A DNA stretch of 64,000 bases, from assembly GCA_021399445.1 (NCBI GenBank), contig JAJTUQ010000002.1:4526001-4590000 (forward strand), read 5' to 3'. Under the pieces are notes generated by a model. The model saw only the letters and a program-made list of their open reading frames with translations, ran no database searches and was not told where the DNA came from. Origin of the DNA: Xylogone sp. PMI_703. Its lineage: Eukaryota > Ascomycota > Leotiomycetes. Shown here in pieces: positions 52,896 to 64,000 of the stretch. Both the position numbers and the translations under genes were made by a program. Positions within the stretch are counted from its first letter, which is position 1, and each line of letters opens with the position of its first letter.

Positions 52896-55800
52896 ATGGC
52901 TAAAACAGCAAGGGCCCAACAAACCCCTCGAGGTTTAACCACCTCTAAGGGGAACAGCCAATCTCAGGATGATTTTATTATGGGCGTAGGTTTTTCCCTT
53001 TGTCACATGCTTCTAGCAATAGCTGATATGTAGGCTGTGGAAGACCAATAGTAGTAGTATAGTATCTAAAAGAAGTGTCGAACGTTTATATTATCCACAT
53101 GAGCCTCATTTCTTTCGTTATTTTGTCAAAAAGCCTCTGAGACGAGCACCTCTGATTAATCGTGGCTACTGGTTGCGAATGAAGGCAATAGATCACGTGG
53201 TCCATAACTTTCTTAAACAAGCTACTACAAAACAGAAAATTGTTATCAATTTAGGATGTGGATAGTGAGTACAATGCAAAACATTACTAGGTATGCATTT
53301 TGCTAATACTATCGGCCAGCGATCCTCTACCATGGCAGTGTCTAGTCAGATATCCTGAACTTTCAGAAGGAGTGGTCTTTGTCGATATTGACTATCCAGA
53401 GCTCATGCTTAAGAAGAGGGAGGTTGTACACAGGACCCCAGAGCTCAATTCTATATTTAGTAACTTGATAGAGAAAGATGAGGGAGAAATACTTCTGACC
53501 AGCGATCAATACATCCAAATAGGCTGTGATTTAAGGAATAGCCAGAACGTTAGCCAAGCTCTTTCCCAACTCTTTGATTTGAAGAATTGTGAGATTCTCT
53601 TCACTGCAGAAGTATCAATCACTTATATGGCGATTGACGATGCGGACTCTCTCATTTCTTGGGCTAGCACCCTCCCTGAAGGTTTGTTATTATTCTTTAT
53701 TCTCTCATCCCGTCACGTCTGATACAATCCAGCACATTTCTGCCTCCTGGAACAGTTGCTCCCAGCAGGTATCACCCATCCATTTGCTTCAACAATGATG
53801 GCGCACTTTTCCAAGCTACAGACCCCGCTCGGAGCAGTGCAAAAATACCCAACAACTTTGGCTCAAGAAGAGCGTTTCATTTCTCTGGGATGGGCCAATG
53901 CCTCAGCCAAGAATCTGTGGCAGTTATGGTCCAGTAATGATTTTATGAGCTCAAGGGAGCGGACGGACCTTGATTGTATTGAACCTTTTGATGAATGGGA
54001 GGAATTTGCACTATTCGGTTGTCACTATGTCTTGCTAGTTGCAGATAACCTTAAGGCTGCCTCCCAGGACCTTGATCCTCAGAGATCAAATGCGCACTCT
54101 CTTTCTCCCCAGTCAGGTACCTCTCTTTTCGCAGATGCTGTGTTTAGTTCTTATCCTAGATCGCAGGGCTATCGCAGATTTGCTGCCCCAATGGCATTGA
54201 AGAGTCCATCACGAAACCATGAGCGAGTTGGAAACTTTGGTGGCATGGGCTTAAATACAAGAATTGCATCTTACGATGTTTATACATCAGAAGCAGCTGG
54301 TTTCTCACCACAAACATATTCGAGTTCCAGTGAAGCCCCTAAGAGCCGTATGTGCCATACTATTACAGATATAGTTGGAGAAGCAACCTCATTTTTAATC
54401 GGTGGCCGTGCTTCACCAGATAAAGGGCTTGCAGACTGTTGGATCTATCATAAATGGCTCGGCATATGGGAGCCTGTAGACGATCTTCCACAGCCCCGAT
54501 ATCGTCATGGCGCTGTGAGCTTAGGTGAAGGCCGAGTTCTAGTTAGCCCAGGGAGAGGCGATTCTCAAGTGCTACTGGATGAATATCTTCTATGGAGTCG
54601 TCCGACGGGCTGGGTCAAGTGCGTCTGCGACACTGAAAATAAGCCAGATGCTTCATATGGAGCAACTTTTGCAGTGTTTGACTGTGCAGACTATCGGTCA
54701 TGTACACGAACGGGATTTATTGCCGGTGGCATAACCAAGGATGGCATTGTTTCAAATGATGTCTGGGTATGGAACCTGGATATGAGTTCTGCAAATGTGC
54801 GTATTTCAATATACCCCGATTTGGATTTTCTAGGCATACCTGTAGTCTTTGCATTTGACGGTGATCTTTGAATGTGCACCATAGATACTAAGCTAACGCT
54901 CCATTAGGAACCTGTGGTTTCATTCACAAAATGCGTAGAGGAGAAAAGTATCGCAAAGTACCAACCATCTATTGCTCGCTTCGGTGCTTCGGCCGTGAAC
55001 AACAATGGGCTTATCTATATTATCGGCGGCATTCAGAGAGATAGTATCATTCAAGAAGATAATGAAATCCTTACGGTTCCTGCCAATACCACAGGTATCC
55101 ATAGCGTCACCCCTATAAAGTTAAGCGGTTCAGGGCCACGGCCCCTATTAATAGGCATATCAGCAATTTCGTATGAGAACCAGCTTCTTCTGATGGGTGG
55201 ATCAGCGGTATGCTTCTCTTTTGGGACCTTTTGGAATAAAGGTTGCTATACATTGCAGCTCCGTAATGAGGCATCATCTACTGGTATCCAAGATCCAATA
55301 AAGGCTTGGAAGTATCTGGAAACCATTGAAGGAGGGCCATCAAAACCAGCATGTGCCACTCTTCCAACACCAGTTGGAGATGCACAAGAGCTCACCAGTA
55401 TCCCTCGTCTTAAACTGAAATCGGCATCAGATTTCACCGAGATTATGAACGCCGGCAAGCCTGTCATCATTGAAGGCATGGATATTGGACCATGTACGGA
55501 ACTCTGGACCAGCCAATATCTAACCGACCAGATCGGCGCCGAGCGCGAGGTATGTCTACGATGGATGTGTTCTCAATGACAAGTCATGTTAATGTTACTA
55601 GGTTATTGTTCACCAGGCATCTTCGGAGAACATGAGTTTCACTTCCAAGAATTTCTCATATGTGACGAAGCCGTTTGGTGACTTTATGAAAGAAGTCGAC
55701 GAGGGAGCAAAGCTTTACCTTCGCTCCTTGTCAACCGAGAAACCCTCCGAGTTACCTGCTGATATTACTACTGATTTTCCCTCAATCTCAAAGGATTTTT

Positions 55801-56388
55801 GGTTCCCGCCAGAGATCCGATTCGTGTCAGAGAATATACATAGTTCCCCTCTTCGTATTTCCGGGCCTGTAAACATGTGGTTACACTACGATGTGGAGTT
55901 GCCCTTTTCCAACCCAGGGGTCAATTGCTAATGTTTTATAGGTAATGGCAAACGTATATTGCCAAATCCGAGGTACAAAACGCCTTGTATTGTTTCCTCC
56001 TTCCGATTTTAAGTACTTCGACTTTGAGCCTGGGGCCTCGAGCTCTGGTATCGATGTGTTTAACAAGCTGGGCGATACAAGCCTCGCTGCTACCCATCCC
56101 TATGAAGCTTTGCTTGGGCCAGGAGACGTTCTCTACCTTCCTCCCCTGTGGCTGCACACCGCTTCTCCTACATCGGCGAGCAGTGTGGCGGTGAATGTGT
56201 TCTTCCGCAACATGAGTGCTGGATACGCAGCGGGAAAGGATGTCTATGGCAATAGGGACTTCCAGGCTTATGAGAACGGACGACGAGACATTGCCAAGAT
56301 TTCGCGACAATTTAAGGACTTACCTCCTGATATTAGAGGATTTTATCTGACCAGGTTAGCTAAAGAGCTAGAACAGCTATCAGCTTAG
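52896..56388 (+). CDS. ppm2: tRNA wybutosine-synthesizing methyltransferase Ppm2 (TYW4) with Kelch and JmjC domains
   Basis: Seven exons (52896-52985, 53044-53264, 53320-53681, 53733-54796, 54908-55549, 55602-55892, 55942-56388) give 1038 residues. The N-terminal leucine-carboxyl-methyltransferase-type SAM domain spans about 30-340, with its GCGYDPLPW loop from residue 101. A Kelch-type propeller follows at about 400-760. A JmjC/cupin domain occupies about 790-1010, with H888, D890 and H962 as the likely metal ligands and K903 in the co-substrate position. Ppm2 methylates and methoxycarbonylates yW-72 to wybutosine on tRNA-Phe. The acceptor of intron 1 is ambiguous; I chose the one giving MGTNSSSIVSKRSVE, the usual family start. 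Confidence 0.95.
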
Positions 56389-57241
56389 AAATATAAATAT
56401 ACTCCGTACATGCGTTTACATGACTCATTTCTTGGGTTACTTTCCGATAGTCCGCATAACCGGGGGAGCTCTTCTTGCAGATACTGCAACCTCAGGGAGC
56501 TCCTACCCAGCCCGGGGATCTGGTTTCATTGCCCTTTTCGAAGCAAAGATAGCGATGCATGTACGGGTATTAATGTGTCCTCTTATCCCCCGCTTTCAAA
56601 ATCTGGAGGTCAGCTGCCTGGCAAGCATGCAATCCTCCTCCATTGCATTGACATCAATGCTTACAGATGGTTGCCAAAGATGTGGCCTTTTCTTTTTTTC
56701 TCCTTCCTGGATCATGATACCAAGAGAAGGAGACAGGTAACAAATAATCCGAGGATCGTGTTTAGAACAACGCTATTTGACAGGAGTTCCGGACCGGAGG
56801 CGGCTGATCGTCGGGATATCGAAGGCGGGGCGCGCCTGGAATCCTCTTGTGGGGAGCTACACTACAGCTTTATCAGGTTTAGGAAGCCAAGAGTGGGATC
56901 ATTGTTTTTGCAACCCTTTTGCCTACAGTCGCGACTGTTCGTTACGGTATTAGCTAAAGTCTATTTAATCATGACGCCAGGACGCTCAATTGTTCGGGAT
57001 ATCTGCGGCTATTCCTCGTATCAATTGAAGGATAAATAATATAATTTTTGCTCTTCAACTTTTTGCTGTTCCTTCTTCTTTCGCTTCAGGCAATGTATGT
57101 GAGCTGTGTGTTCTAGTATTGGCAATTGTCTCCTCATCTCTTTTCCACCATTTCTGCAGTTGTATTTCTTTGCATCATCTATCAAATATATCCTTTTTGA
57201 GCGAAATTGGTGACAAAAGGAGCTGTCTTTCTTCTTTTTTC
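56389..57241. other. intergenic region upstream of the MFS gene
   Basis: 853 bp containing the 3' flank of Ppm2 and the promoter and leader of the MFS transporter. A 209-codon frame at 56410-57039 has no domain, splice or composition support. A TACTCCGTAC element lies at 56400-56409. Confidence 0.5.
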
Positions 57242-59167
57242 ATGGCTTCGGTGGTCGAGCTACACTCTCTCGAAAAAGATGAAGAGATAAAATCCAGCAG
57301 CAGAGTCGATGTGTCTCGTCGGGATGATGAGCTTAAGGAGGAAGAAGCTGGAACGCACGATGAATCTCTCACGGAAGAAGAGCCACCAAGTGACGCACCT
57401 CAGACCACAGCTCTTCAGAGATGGAACTCACCTAGGATAAATATATATCGGTATTTCACGACCATATTTGCGTTCATTGTGATGGGATTGAATGATGGAG
57501 CGTATGGTGTATGTGAGCCCGTGATCTCTTACTTGGCTGTAGACTAACATGATTGGTAGGCACTAATTCCCTATGTAAGTACGCTGTGGATACTCATAAT
57601 CAACTCAAGAGAAGAGAAGAGAAGATATAAAGACGGATCCTGAGACAGACGCATTCTAACCATGCTTCTTTTTTAAGCTAGAGCTATACTACGGCCTCAA
57701 TTACACCATCGTCTCCCTGGTTTTCCTCTCTCCTTTCGTGGGCTACACCATAGCCGCATTGCTCAACAGCTTTATCCATCGGCACTTCGGCCAATTGGGA
57801 GTAGCTACTATTGCTCCGGTGTGCAAGATTATTGCCTACGTCGTCACCTGTGTCCATCCTCCTTACCCTGTACTTCCCGTCATCTTTATGATTGCGGGTT
57901 TTGGAAATGGAATTGAAGACGGGGGGTGGAATGCTTGGATTGGAAACATGGCCAATGCGAACGAGCTTCTTGGGTTCCTGCATGGTGCTTATGGTGCGGG
58001 CGCGACTATTGGGCCGTTGATTGCTACAGCCATGGTGGTTAAGGGGGGCTTGCCTTGGTATAACTTTTACTATTTGATGGTATGTGTGATTTATTACTTC
58101 AATTGCTACGAAACTACCTTTTTACTTGGATATATCATTCCCCTCTTCTCTATGATATGGCTGTTTGTACTGATAAAGGTTATACTACAACTAGGTTAGC
58201 GTAGCCGTTGTAGAGCTTATCGCAGGAGCAATAACCTTCCGCGGAGCTACTGGTAAGGTATATAGAGACGCCAACCCGAACGTGAGCACAACGGCCAAGG
58301 AATCACGCACCAAGGAGGCACTGCAAAACCACATTACCTGGATCTGCGCGTTCTTCCTCCTGTGTTACGTCGGTGTGGAAGTCTCTCTGGGTGGTTGGCT
58401 AGTGACCTTCATGCTTCGAGTCCGTCATGGAGCCGCTTTTGCATCCGGCCTGGTGGCCACGGGATTCTGGCTCGGCCTGACACTTGGACGAATCATCCTC
58501 GGATTCGTCACGGGGAGGCTCGGGGAGAAGCTGGCGATCACGATATATCTGGCCATCGACATTGTGTTTGAGCTGCTCTTCTGGCTCGTCCCCAGCTTCA
58601 TATCTAGTGCAATATTTGCAGGTTGGCTGGGATTCTTTCTGGGACCGTTGTTCCCGGCTGCCATCGTGGTGGCGACGAAGCTGCTGCCGCAGAGGTTGCA
58701 TGTTAGCGCCATTGGGTTTGCTGCAGCATTTGGCGGAGGAGGTAAGTCTCTTTTTTCTTGTTGCAGCATTTTTATCAGCTCGTTATCGGATAGTGGCTGT
58801 ATGCTATATATCTGTATATGAGATACATTGTTGAGGTACTCCGATCAAAGGCTGACTGGGTGGTTAATCAATAGGGGCTGCGGTTCTGCCGTTCGCGGTT
58901 GGGGCAATTGCGCAGGCGAAGGGGGTGCAGGTACTTCAGCCTATCGCCCTCGCACTGCTCGTTCTTATTCTGGCGTTCTGGTGCATATTACCAGGGGGAT
59001 TCAAGAAGAGGGGACTGGAAGAGGTGCATCGGGAGCTGGAGGAGAGACGGGCAGGAAGAGTGGAAGAGGGACGAACGACGGGGAACGAGCCAGGAGAGAA
59101 GAAGTCGGTGCTGAAGAGCATGGGGAATCTGAAGAAGAGATTTGGACTGGTACTGGTCGGAGCATAG
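57242..59167 (+). CDS. major facilitator superfamily transporter (BSC6-like)
   Basis: Five exons, 57242-57508, 57560-57574, 57678-58079, 58195-58741 and 58875-59167, encode 507 residues. Exon 2 is only 15 nt and encodes ALIPY within the first membrane segment. About 75 hydrophilic residues precede about a dozen membrane segments; the tail is Lys/Glu/Arg-rich and cytosolic. The GLNDGAYGALIPYLE motif and the later GFGNGIEDGGWNAW block resemble the fungal MFS group annotated with yeast Bsc6. The substrate is unknown, possibly a sugar or other small polar molecule. The start at 57242 was chosen because upstream codons are not Met-led. Confidence 0.93.
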
Positions 59168-62100
59168 ATTTGGTTTTCTTTTTGATATGGGTATATATCT
59201 CAGGTTCATGGCTGGAGGGAGCCGAGGATTTATTTATGATTGGGTAAGTTGTGATGCGGCTAGGGAAAATGTACGAGAGGAAGAATATCCTCCTTCCATA
59301 GTAATGACCATAATGACAAAAGACTAGTTTCAAGGAGAAATCCTTGTAAGGAACACCTACATAAGAGATCAGTGTCGATCAGCAAAGTGCTCTTTCTCTC
59401 ACGTATACTCTCTCATATCTAACAAAATTAATACGGGCAGGTTATTGTTAGCTATGTATTCCACCACCCACATTCACCAAGGTCACGTCCTTTTTTATCA
59501 GAAAAGAAAATGTATATCAAGGCACTGTTTCATTAAATCATTTTTATTCCATTTATATTCCATTTATATTTCATTTCGTAATATATTTGATTGCTGAGAG
59601 TGGTGTAAATGTATGGCCCGCTATAACCAGCCTGTAATAATTTGTCAGGCACGAGGCACACACTCTCAACACTTTCTTTGTGTGCGGAGACGGATTATGG
59701 CACATGTGAAAGTGAAAACCAACAGGTGGCGAGGATGAAGATAAAGATAAGAAGTGGCAATTACCACAAGCAGAAAGATGCTCGAGATGTTCTGCACGAG
59801 CCGTTGTTGATCGGCAAGGCATCTACTGATCGGCGCAGTGTGATAAAATTAGCAGCAGCAGCAGAATAAGAAGGAGCACAAGACATGTTGCAGCGAGAGA
59901 TGTAGAAGATGTACAGTATCATGTATGATGACGGGGAGTTATCGATATTCTACAAGTGCCGGAGGATTATTGAGGGGAGTAGTGAGAAGCTTAAAGTGGG
60001 TGATACGGTTTATTAATTACGGGGAACAAAGTTGCAGTCTGACATCTACAGTATGGTTGCATTCTACTGAGAAAGTAAGCACAGTACGGAGTATTACTGA
60101 TATTACCGCACAGGTACCCGGTACATCCGCCACGGGAGGTGGCAGAGAGAGAGAGGGGAAAGGGGGGAAGGGGGGAGGGATGATCCGGGGGAGGCAAAAA
60201 GAGACGCACGGAGCAACGACACACGGGACACAATTGACATTTACAGTATTAGGAATGGATCAGCTTTTGAGTGAGATGTTTGCTTGGAGGAGTAAGGCAG
60301 GAAGAGCATGAGAATGGCAAGCAGTAGGGTAAGTATTAAGTATTAATTATTAATTACTTGCTGTGATTTATGGAAGATGGGAAGGGAGATTGCGTCTGCG
60401 ATGAGGTGTCGAGGGGGCTGATGAAACGAGTTTCGCAGGAGGAGCAGCAAGCAAAGTAATGCGATCAGCTGTGCATCAATGGTGATTGGTGATTTGTTGG
60501 TATTTATTTGCGATTTGACTGTGGAGTGGTAGGTTCTACATTGCTGTTTGCGTGAGAAAGTATCGAGGTTACAAGAGATGAAGAAATTGTCAAATATTGG
60601 AAGTTACAGAGCATAAGGTTGTTATAATGCGATACTGTAGCGATAAAAGTTGTATATTTTGTCGTGCCTAGATAGATGTACAGAAGATGATGATGATGAG
60701 TAGGGAGGGGAAAGAGTGGAGCTGGCCCCTGTGCAAAATGCAAGCTTGGGCTTATCACTTGTGCCTCCTCTCTTTGTCTTCTGGCGTCTTGTCTCTTGTC
60801 GCTGTTGGACGGCTGATACGGTACTGAGACTGGTACGCGTACTGGTCGTACAGCAGTGTAATGACACCATTTTGGTATTGTCATGCATCATTGCAGCAGC
60901 TGTATAATTCTATGATTATAATTATAATCTGATTATATTTATTATTGTGATGGTTTTGCGCATCAACAGTACTGTGTACAACCAACATGCGTGCCGCGCT
61001 GGTCCTGGGCAGCTGTACCGTGTACCGGGACCGGGAAACTGCAACAGACTCCAGGCAGAGGGGACCCGAGCCGAGAAGCACCAAGCCACCCCAGCCCAAG
61101 AAACATGCCCCCTCCCTCGTTGCAACCAATCATGCTTATTAGTCATACACCCCTCCGCGTGCAATGTGCTCCACCGGCTCCAGGCCAGCCCGCGCCACGC
61201 AGCTTTCCCCGGGGCGAGCGCCAGCAAATGACAGCCAATCAATGAGCTTGGAGCATGGGCCATGGAAGAAGGATAATCCTTAATCCTTTTCTCTCCTCCT
61301 GTTTCCCTTCATTCCCCCTCGCTCGCTCCAACGCCCTTTGGTTGGTGTCTCAGTGACATGCTGTGCTGTGTGTGAAATGTGAGGATGCGGATGTATGAGT
61401 GTGTTGAGTATTATTATTATCTTTTACCTCTCTCTCTTCTACCTTTACTTTCTTATATCATCTTTAACTGTTGACAGTGTTCATCTCCATCGTGGTATAA
61501 TCTGTATACCGGCAGATGAGTAAGTCTGGATCTCGTCAATTGCTGCTGGTCTCTTATCATCGTCATGGCGGTGCTGCACTGTAACCCGCCCAGTCATCCC
61601 CCCTCCCCAGTCGCCCGTCGCCACGCACGGTCGGCAAGCACAAGCACAAGCACAAGCACTTACCACTGTAGTCCTTTCTCCCCCCTCTCAACACTAAATC
61701 CTTCCCGCTGCTGGTCTTTTGGTCTGGAGTTTGCGAGCGCATTATTGTACGCGAGAGAAACAGAGAGAGACGGATAAGAGGGAGAGAATATGAGAGAGAG
61801 ACAGAAGAGCGCAATAGATTCTGAGCTATTAGGTGTTTGTGCTTGTGCTTGTGCTTGTTCTTGGTGCTGGAGAGATGCGATGCGGCTTATCTCTTTTGCT
61901 GGGGGGCAGAGGAGATAACAAGCAAGCCCCCAAGACTCACCAACTAAAAAGTACTTGGTTACCAACTCTCTCCGTACCACTCAGAACCACTCAGAGTCTA
62001 ATCCCACCACCACCACCACCACCCCGTCGCTGCTCGCCCGCCCCGTGCGAACGTGGTGGTGTGCCAGTCCAACCGCTTGCTTCTGCTGCTGCTATTGCTG

Positions 62101-62934
62101 CTGTTGCTTGCTACTGCGTCGGCCTCTGTTTCTGTTTCCCCCCTCCCTTTCACTCTCTCCTTCTTCCCTCTCAACTCCTTCTCTCTATTCTCTCCCTAAT
62201 TTCTCTCTTTCTAATATCCTCCTTCTCATCATCATCATCAATCCTCCAAATTATTAATTATCCGTCGTCTCCATCGTCGCTGTCATCGTCAACAGCTTTC
62301 TCCAGCCTCATCTCCACCGGCAATTGCCTCGCTCTTCTCGTGCGTCCTGCCTGCCCACTACTCTCTCAATTTCCCCTCACCTCCCCATTCATCTTCTTAT
62401 CGCACGCAATTCACCCCAGCTAACACCTTTTCTTTTAGCAATTAGCAATTTAACAGCAGTTGGGAAAGAGATCCAGGCACCGAGAAACAGAAAGAGCGCG
62501 AGACACCGAGCGAGCTGTTGCTCTTGGGCCCCGCGCGCACGATCCCTCCGAATTCATCATCTCTCCCGCGCAATAACGTGTTACACGTCCGACCTCCCCC
62601 CCAACACGCGAGACATCACTCTCACCAACAACGCCAATCAACACCTTCATTTCCTTTCTTTTATATATTTTTCCTTCCTTTTTTTGGGGAAAAATAAAAA
62701 GAAAAGAAACAAACAAATCACTCCTCAACACCTTCCACCCCTTCATCCCGTTCGAATCCACGCAATTGCCCTGATTCACTTTCCCGGTACATGTGAGGGA
62801 GCAAACAAATCAAAGAAAGTTCGAGTCCGTTGGATACGTGCTTGGGTTTGAGAAGGATACACCGGCGAATGCGCCCCTGATAGCACCGCCCAACTAGGCC
62901 GTTGCTGCTGCTGCTACCGCTGCGGCGTGTTTGA
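59168..62934. other. 3.8-kb region upstream of the Pps1-like gene
   Basis: No gene is supported. The first part is MFS 3' flank. From about 61260 to 62934 the plus strand is pyrimidine-rich and probably promoter plus a long 5' leader of the phosphatase gene at 62935. Frames here, such as 61833-62423 plus, are low-complexity Leu/Ser/Pro runs. Two arms of an inverted CAAGCA/TGCTTG repeat lie at 61635-61658 and 61834-61857. Confidence 0.5.
61635..61857. repeat. inverted hexamer repeat, CAAGCA arm and TGCTTG arm
   Basis: Four tandem CAAGCA units (61635-61658) face three TGCTTG units preceded by a TGTTTG unit (61834-61857). The 24-nt arms are complementary apart from one position that would be a G-U wobble in RNA, and about 175 nt separate them. 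Confidence 0.8.
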
Positions 62935-64000
62935 ATGGCGACCATTGCCCTTACCAGACCGGTTGTCGCCGACCATGCTCCATCCTCCTCTCCACGGCCG
63001 TCGCTGACCTCTGCACGAAGTCTCGAGTCCATCAGTGCTTCCTCTGCCCCATGTCCAATCCCCATCCCTAACAAGCACATTCCCGTCTGTCCTCCGGGCC
63101 CCGCCCCCGCTGAGAAGCCTGACACCCCGCCCCAGTCTCCGCCCTCCAAGGACACTGTCCTCGAGCAGCGTTCGCTGCTCTACCCTCCAGATGCCTACGG
63201 GCGTGTTGTCCTCGGTGCTGCCACCGTCTACGAGATTGATGCGGCTGGTGTAGCCGCCGCGCTCAATCATCTGGCAAGCCAGCCGCTCCCCTCGCCGGCG
63301 CAGGTCTTCCCCTGGCTGCATGGCCTGCATCCCGCCAACCACGTCCAGCAGGCCTTCTTCATTGCTCGTCGCCGCACCTTGCGCAAGACTCCTCGCTGCT
63401 GGCGAGGCATCACCGTCGTCAAGGCAGGCGGCGACCTGAGTCGCGCCCGGCTGAAGGGTGCCATTGCTCCAGATGAGTTCCTGCTGCAACAGGGTGGTGG
63501 TCGTGCCGAGTTTCGAGAGGTCGACCCTAAAGAAGGCTTCTCCGTCCGCAATTTCCAGATCCAGGCCGCCAAAACCGCCATGATCTCAGATATCATAGTC
63601 TACGGAGACGACGAGCTCGAGACGCTGAAGCTGGCCCGCGATGTGGCTGCCGCCCAGCTGTCCTGGCGAGCCACCCACGAGCGCCAGGGCCATGAGATCC
63701 CGCTCTTCCACACTTTCATCTGCAAGAGCCCCTTCCGTGAATTCGAGAAGCACCATCCGGAGATGGTGGCTCTCGATGCCCAGGGCCAGCTGACTGGCAA
63801 TGTCATGGACTTCTTTCGCCAGGAACGTCTCGAGATGTGCACGATGACCCAGGCTTCCGAGATCGATCGCAACGTCTGGCTGGGCCCCACTCCCGATCCG
63901 GCCGTGAATCCGGGTATACTCGAAAACGAGAAATCCCAGTTCGATATTCATATCGAGTGCAGCGACCTCGGCCGGCTGAATGCGCTGGCCCTGCAGTCCA
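62935..64000 (+). CDS. pps1: dual-specificity protein phosphatase Pps1, N-terminal part
   Basis: Open from ATG 62935 through the window end without a stop, giving 355 complete residues. The first 80 residues are Pro/Ser-rich and disordered. Beyond about residue 80 the conserved N-terminal region of the fungal Pps1 family begins, with blocks such as HPANHVQQAFFIARRR, GITVVKAGGDL and SDIIVYGDDELE. The catalytic phosphatase domain lies further on, outside the window, so activity cannot be confirmed here. Yeast Pps1 is a dual-specificity phosphatase linked to the S phase of the cell cycle. The composition is much more GC-rich than the leader before it. Confidence 0.88.
   Translation, partial: MATIALTRPVVADHAPSSSPRPSLTSARSLESISASSAPCPIPIPNKHIPVCPPGPAPAEKPDTPPQSPPSKDTVLEQRSLLYPPDAYGRVVLGAATVYEIDAAGVAAALNHLASQPLPSPAQVFPWLHGLHPANHVQQAFFIARRRTLRKTPRCWRGITVVKAGGDLSRARLKGAIAPDEFLLQQGGGRAEFREVDPKEGFSVRNFQIQAAKTAMISDIIVYGDDELETLKLARDVAAAQLSWRATHERQGHEIPLFHTFICKSPFREFEKHHPEMVALDAQGQLTGNVMDFFRQERLEMCTMTQASEIDRNVWLGPTPDPAVNPGILENEKSQFDIHIECSDLGRLNALALQS

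Noticed and set aside
56410..57039. 209-codon plus-strand frame between Ppm2 and the MFS gene
   Set aside because: Cys/Ser/Arg-rich translation without domain; occupies the expected MFS promoter and leader.
61833..62423. 196-codon plus-strand frame
   Set aside because: Mostly Leu/Ser/Pro runs from CT-rich simple sequence in the probable leader of the Pps1-like gene.

Overview
This window is nuclear DNA of a filamentous ascomycete, most likely a eurotiomycete (Aspergillus/Penicillium-like or Onygenales-like). The reasons are intron-containing genes with introns of about 45-110 nt, GTAAGT/GTATGT-type donors and CTAAC-like branch sites, no operons, and proteins that read like Eurotiomycete orthologues (Atg18, Ppm2, Pps1, WDR48-like, cyclin C). 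I could not run a search, so the class is an inference. Exon models were built by hand from splice signals and reading-frame continuity.

Layout. 0-8 kb: a cysteine-rich hypothetical protein, a TRAF-type RING protein divergent from a Qc-SNARE, a small mitochondrial protein, and a 206-aa low-complexity protein that gains a second exon in my model. 8-11.3 kb: no gene supported. 11.3-18.3 kb: a compact block with cyclin C, a calcium-regulated mitochondrial carrier, the mitochondrial S-adenosylmethionine (SAM) carrier and a TilS-type tRNA-lysidine synthetase. Three of these four concern mitochondria. 18.4-26.8 kb: a WDR48-like deubiquitinase activator, a Ulp1-family SUMO protease and a phenol-hydroxylase-type flavoprotein, all on the minus strand. 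28.2-30.2 kb: a 631-aa hypothetical protein. 30.2-45.9 kb: a gene-poor stretch holding one C2H2 transcription factor and one weak candidate small gene. 45.9-59.2 kb: GST kappa, a DDHD phospholipase, Atg18, the multidomain wybutosine enzyme Ppm2 and an MFS transporter. The last kilobase begins a Pps1-type dual-specificity phosphatase that runs off the window.

The genes are mainly housekeeping. Themes are mitochondrial transport and tRNA modification (SAM carrier, TilS-like, Ppm2), membrane traffic and autophagy (SNARE, DDHD lipase, Atg18), and ubiquitin/SUMO control (RING, WDR48-like, Ulp1). Three divergent pairs have short shared upstream regions. I found no convincing tRNA or rRNA gene, transposon, CRISPR array or secondary-metabolite cluster, and no clearly new multi-gene system. 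The most notable signals are single-gene features: a Ppm2 whose JmjC domain keeps an apparently complete iron-binding triad, a 72-nt in-frame intron that would encode a hydrophobic segment, a His at the SNARE zero layer, a 15-nt microexon, and an isolated transcription factor in GTAC-rich non-coding DNA.
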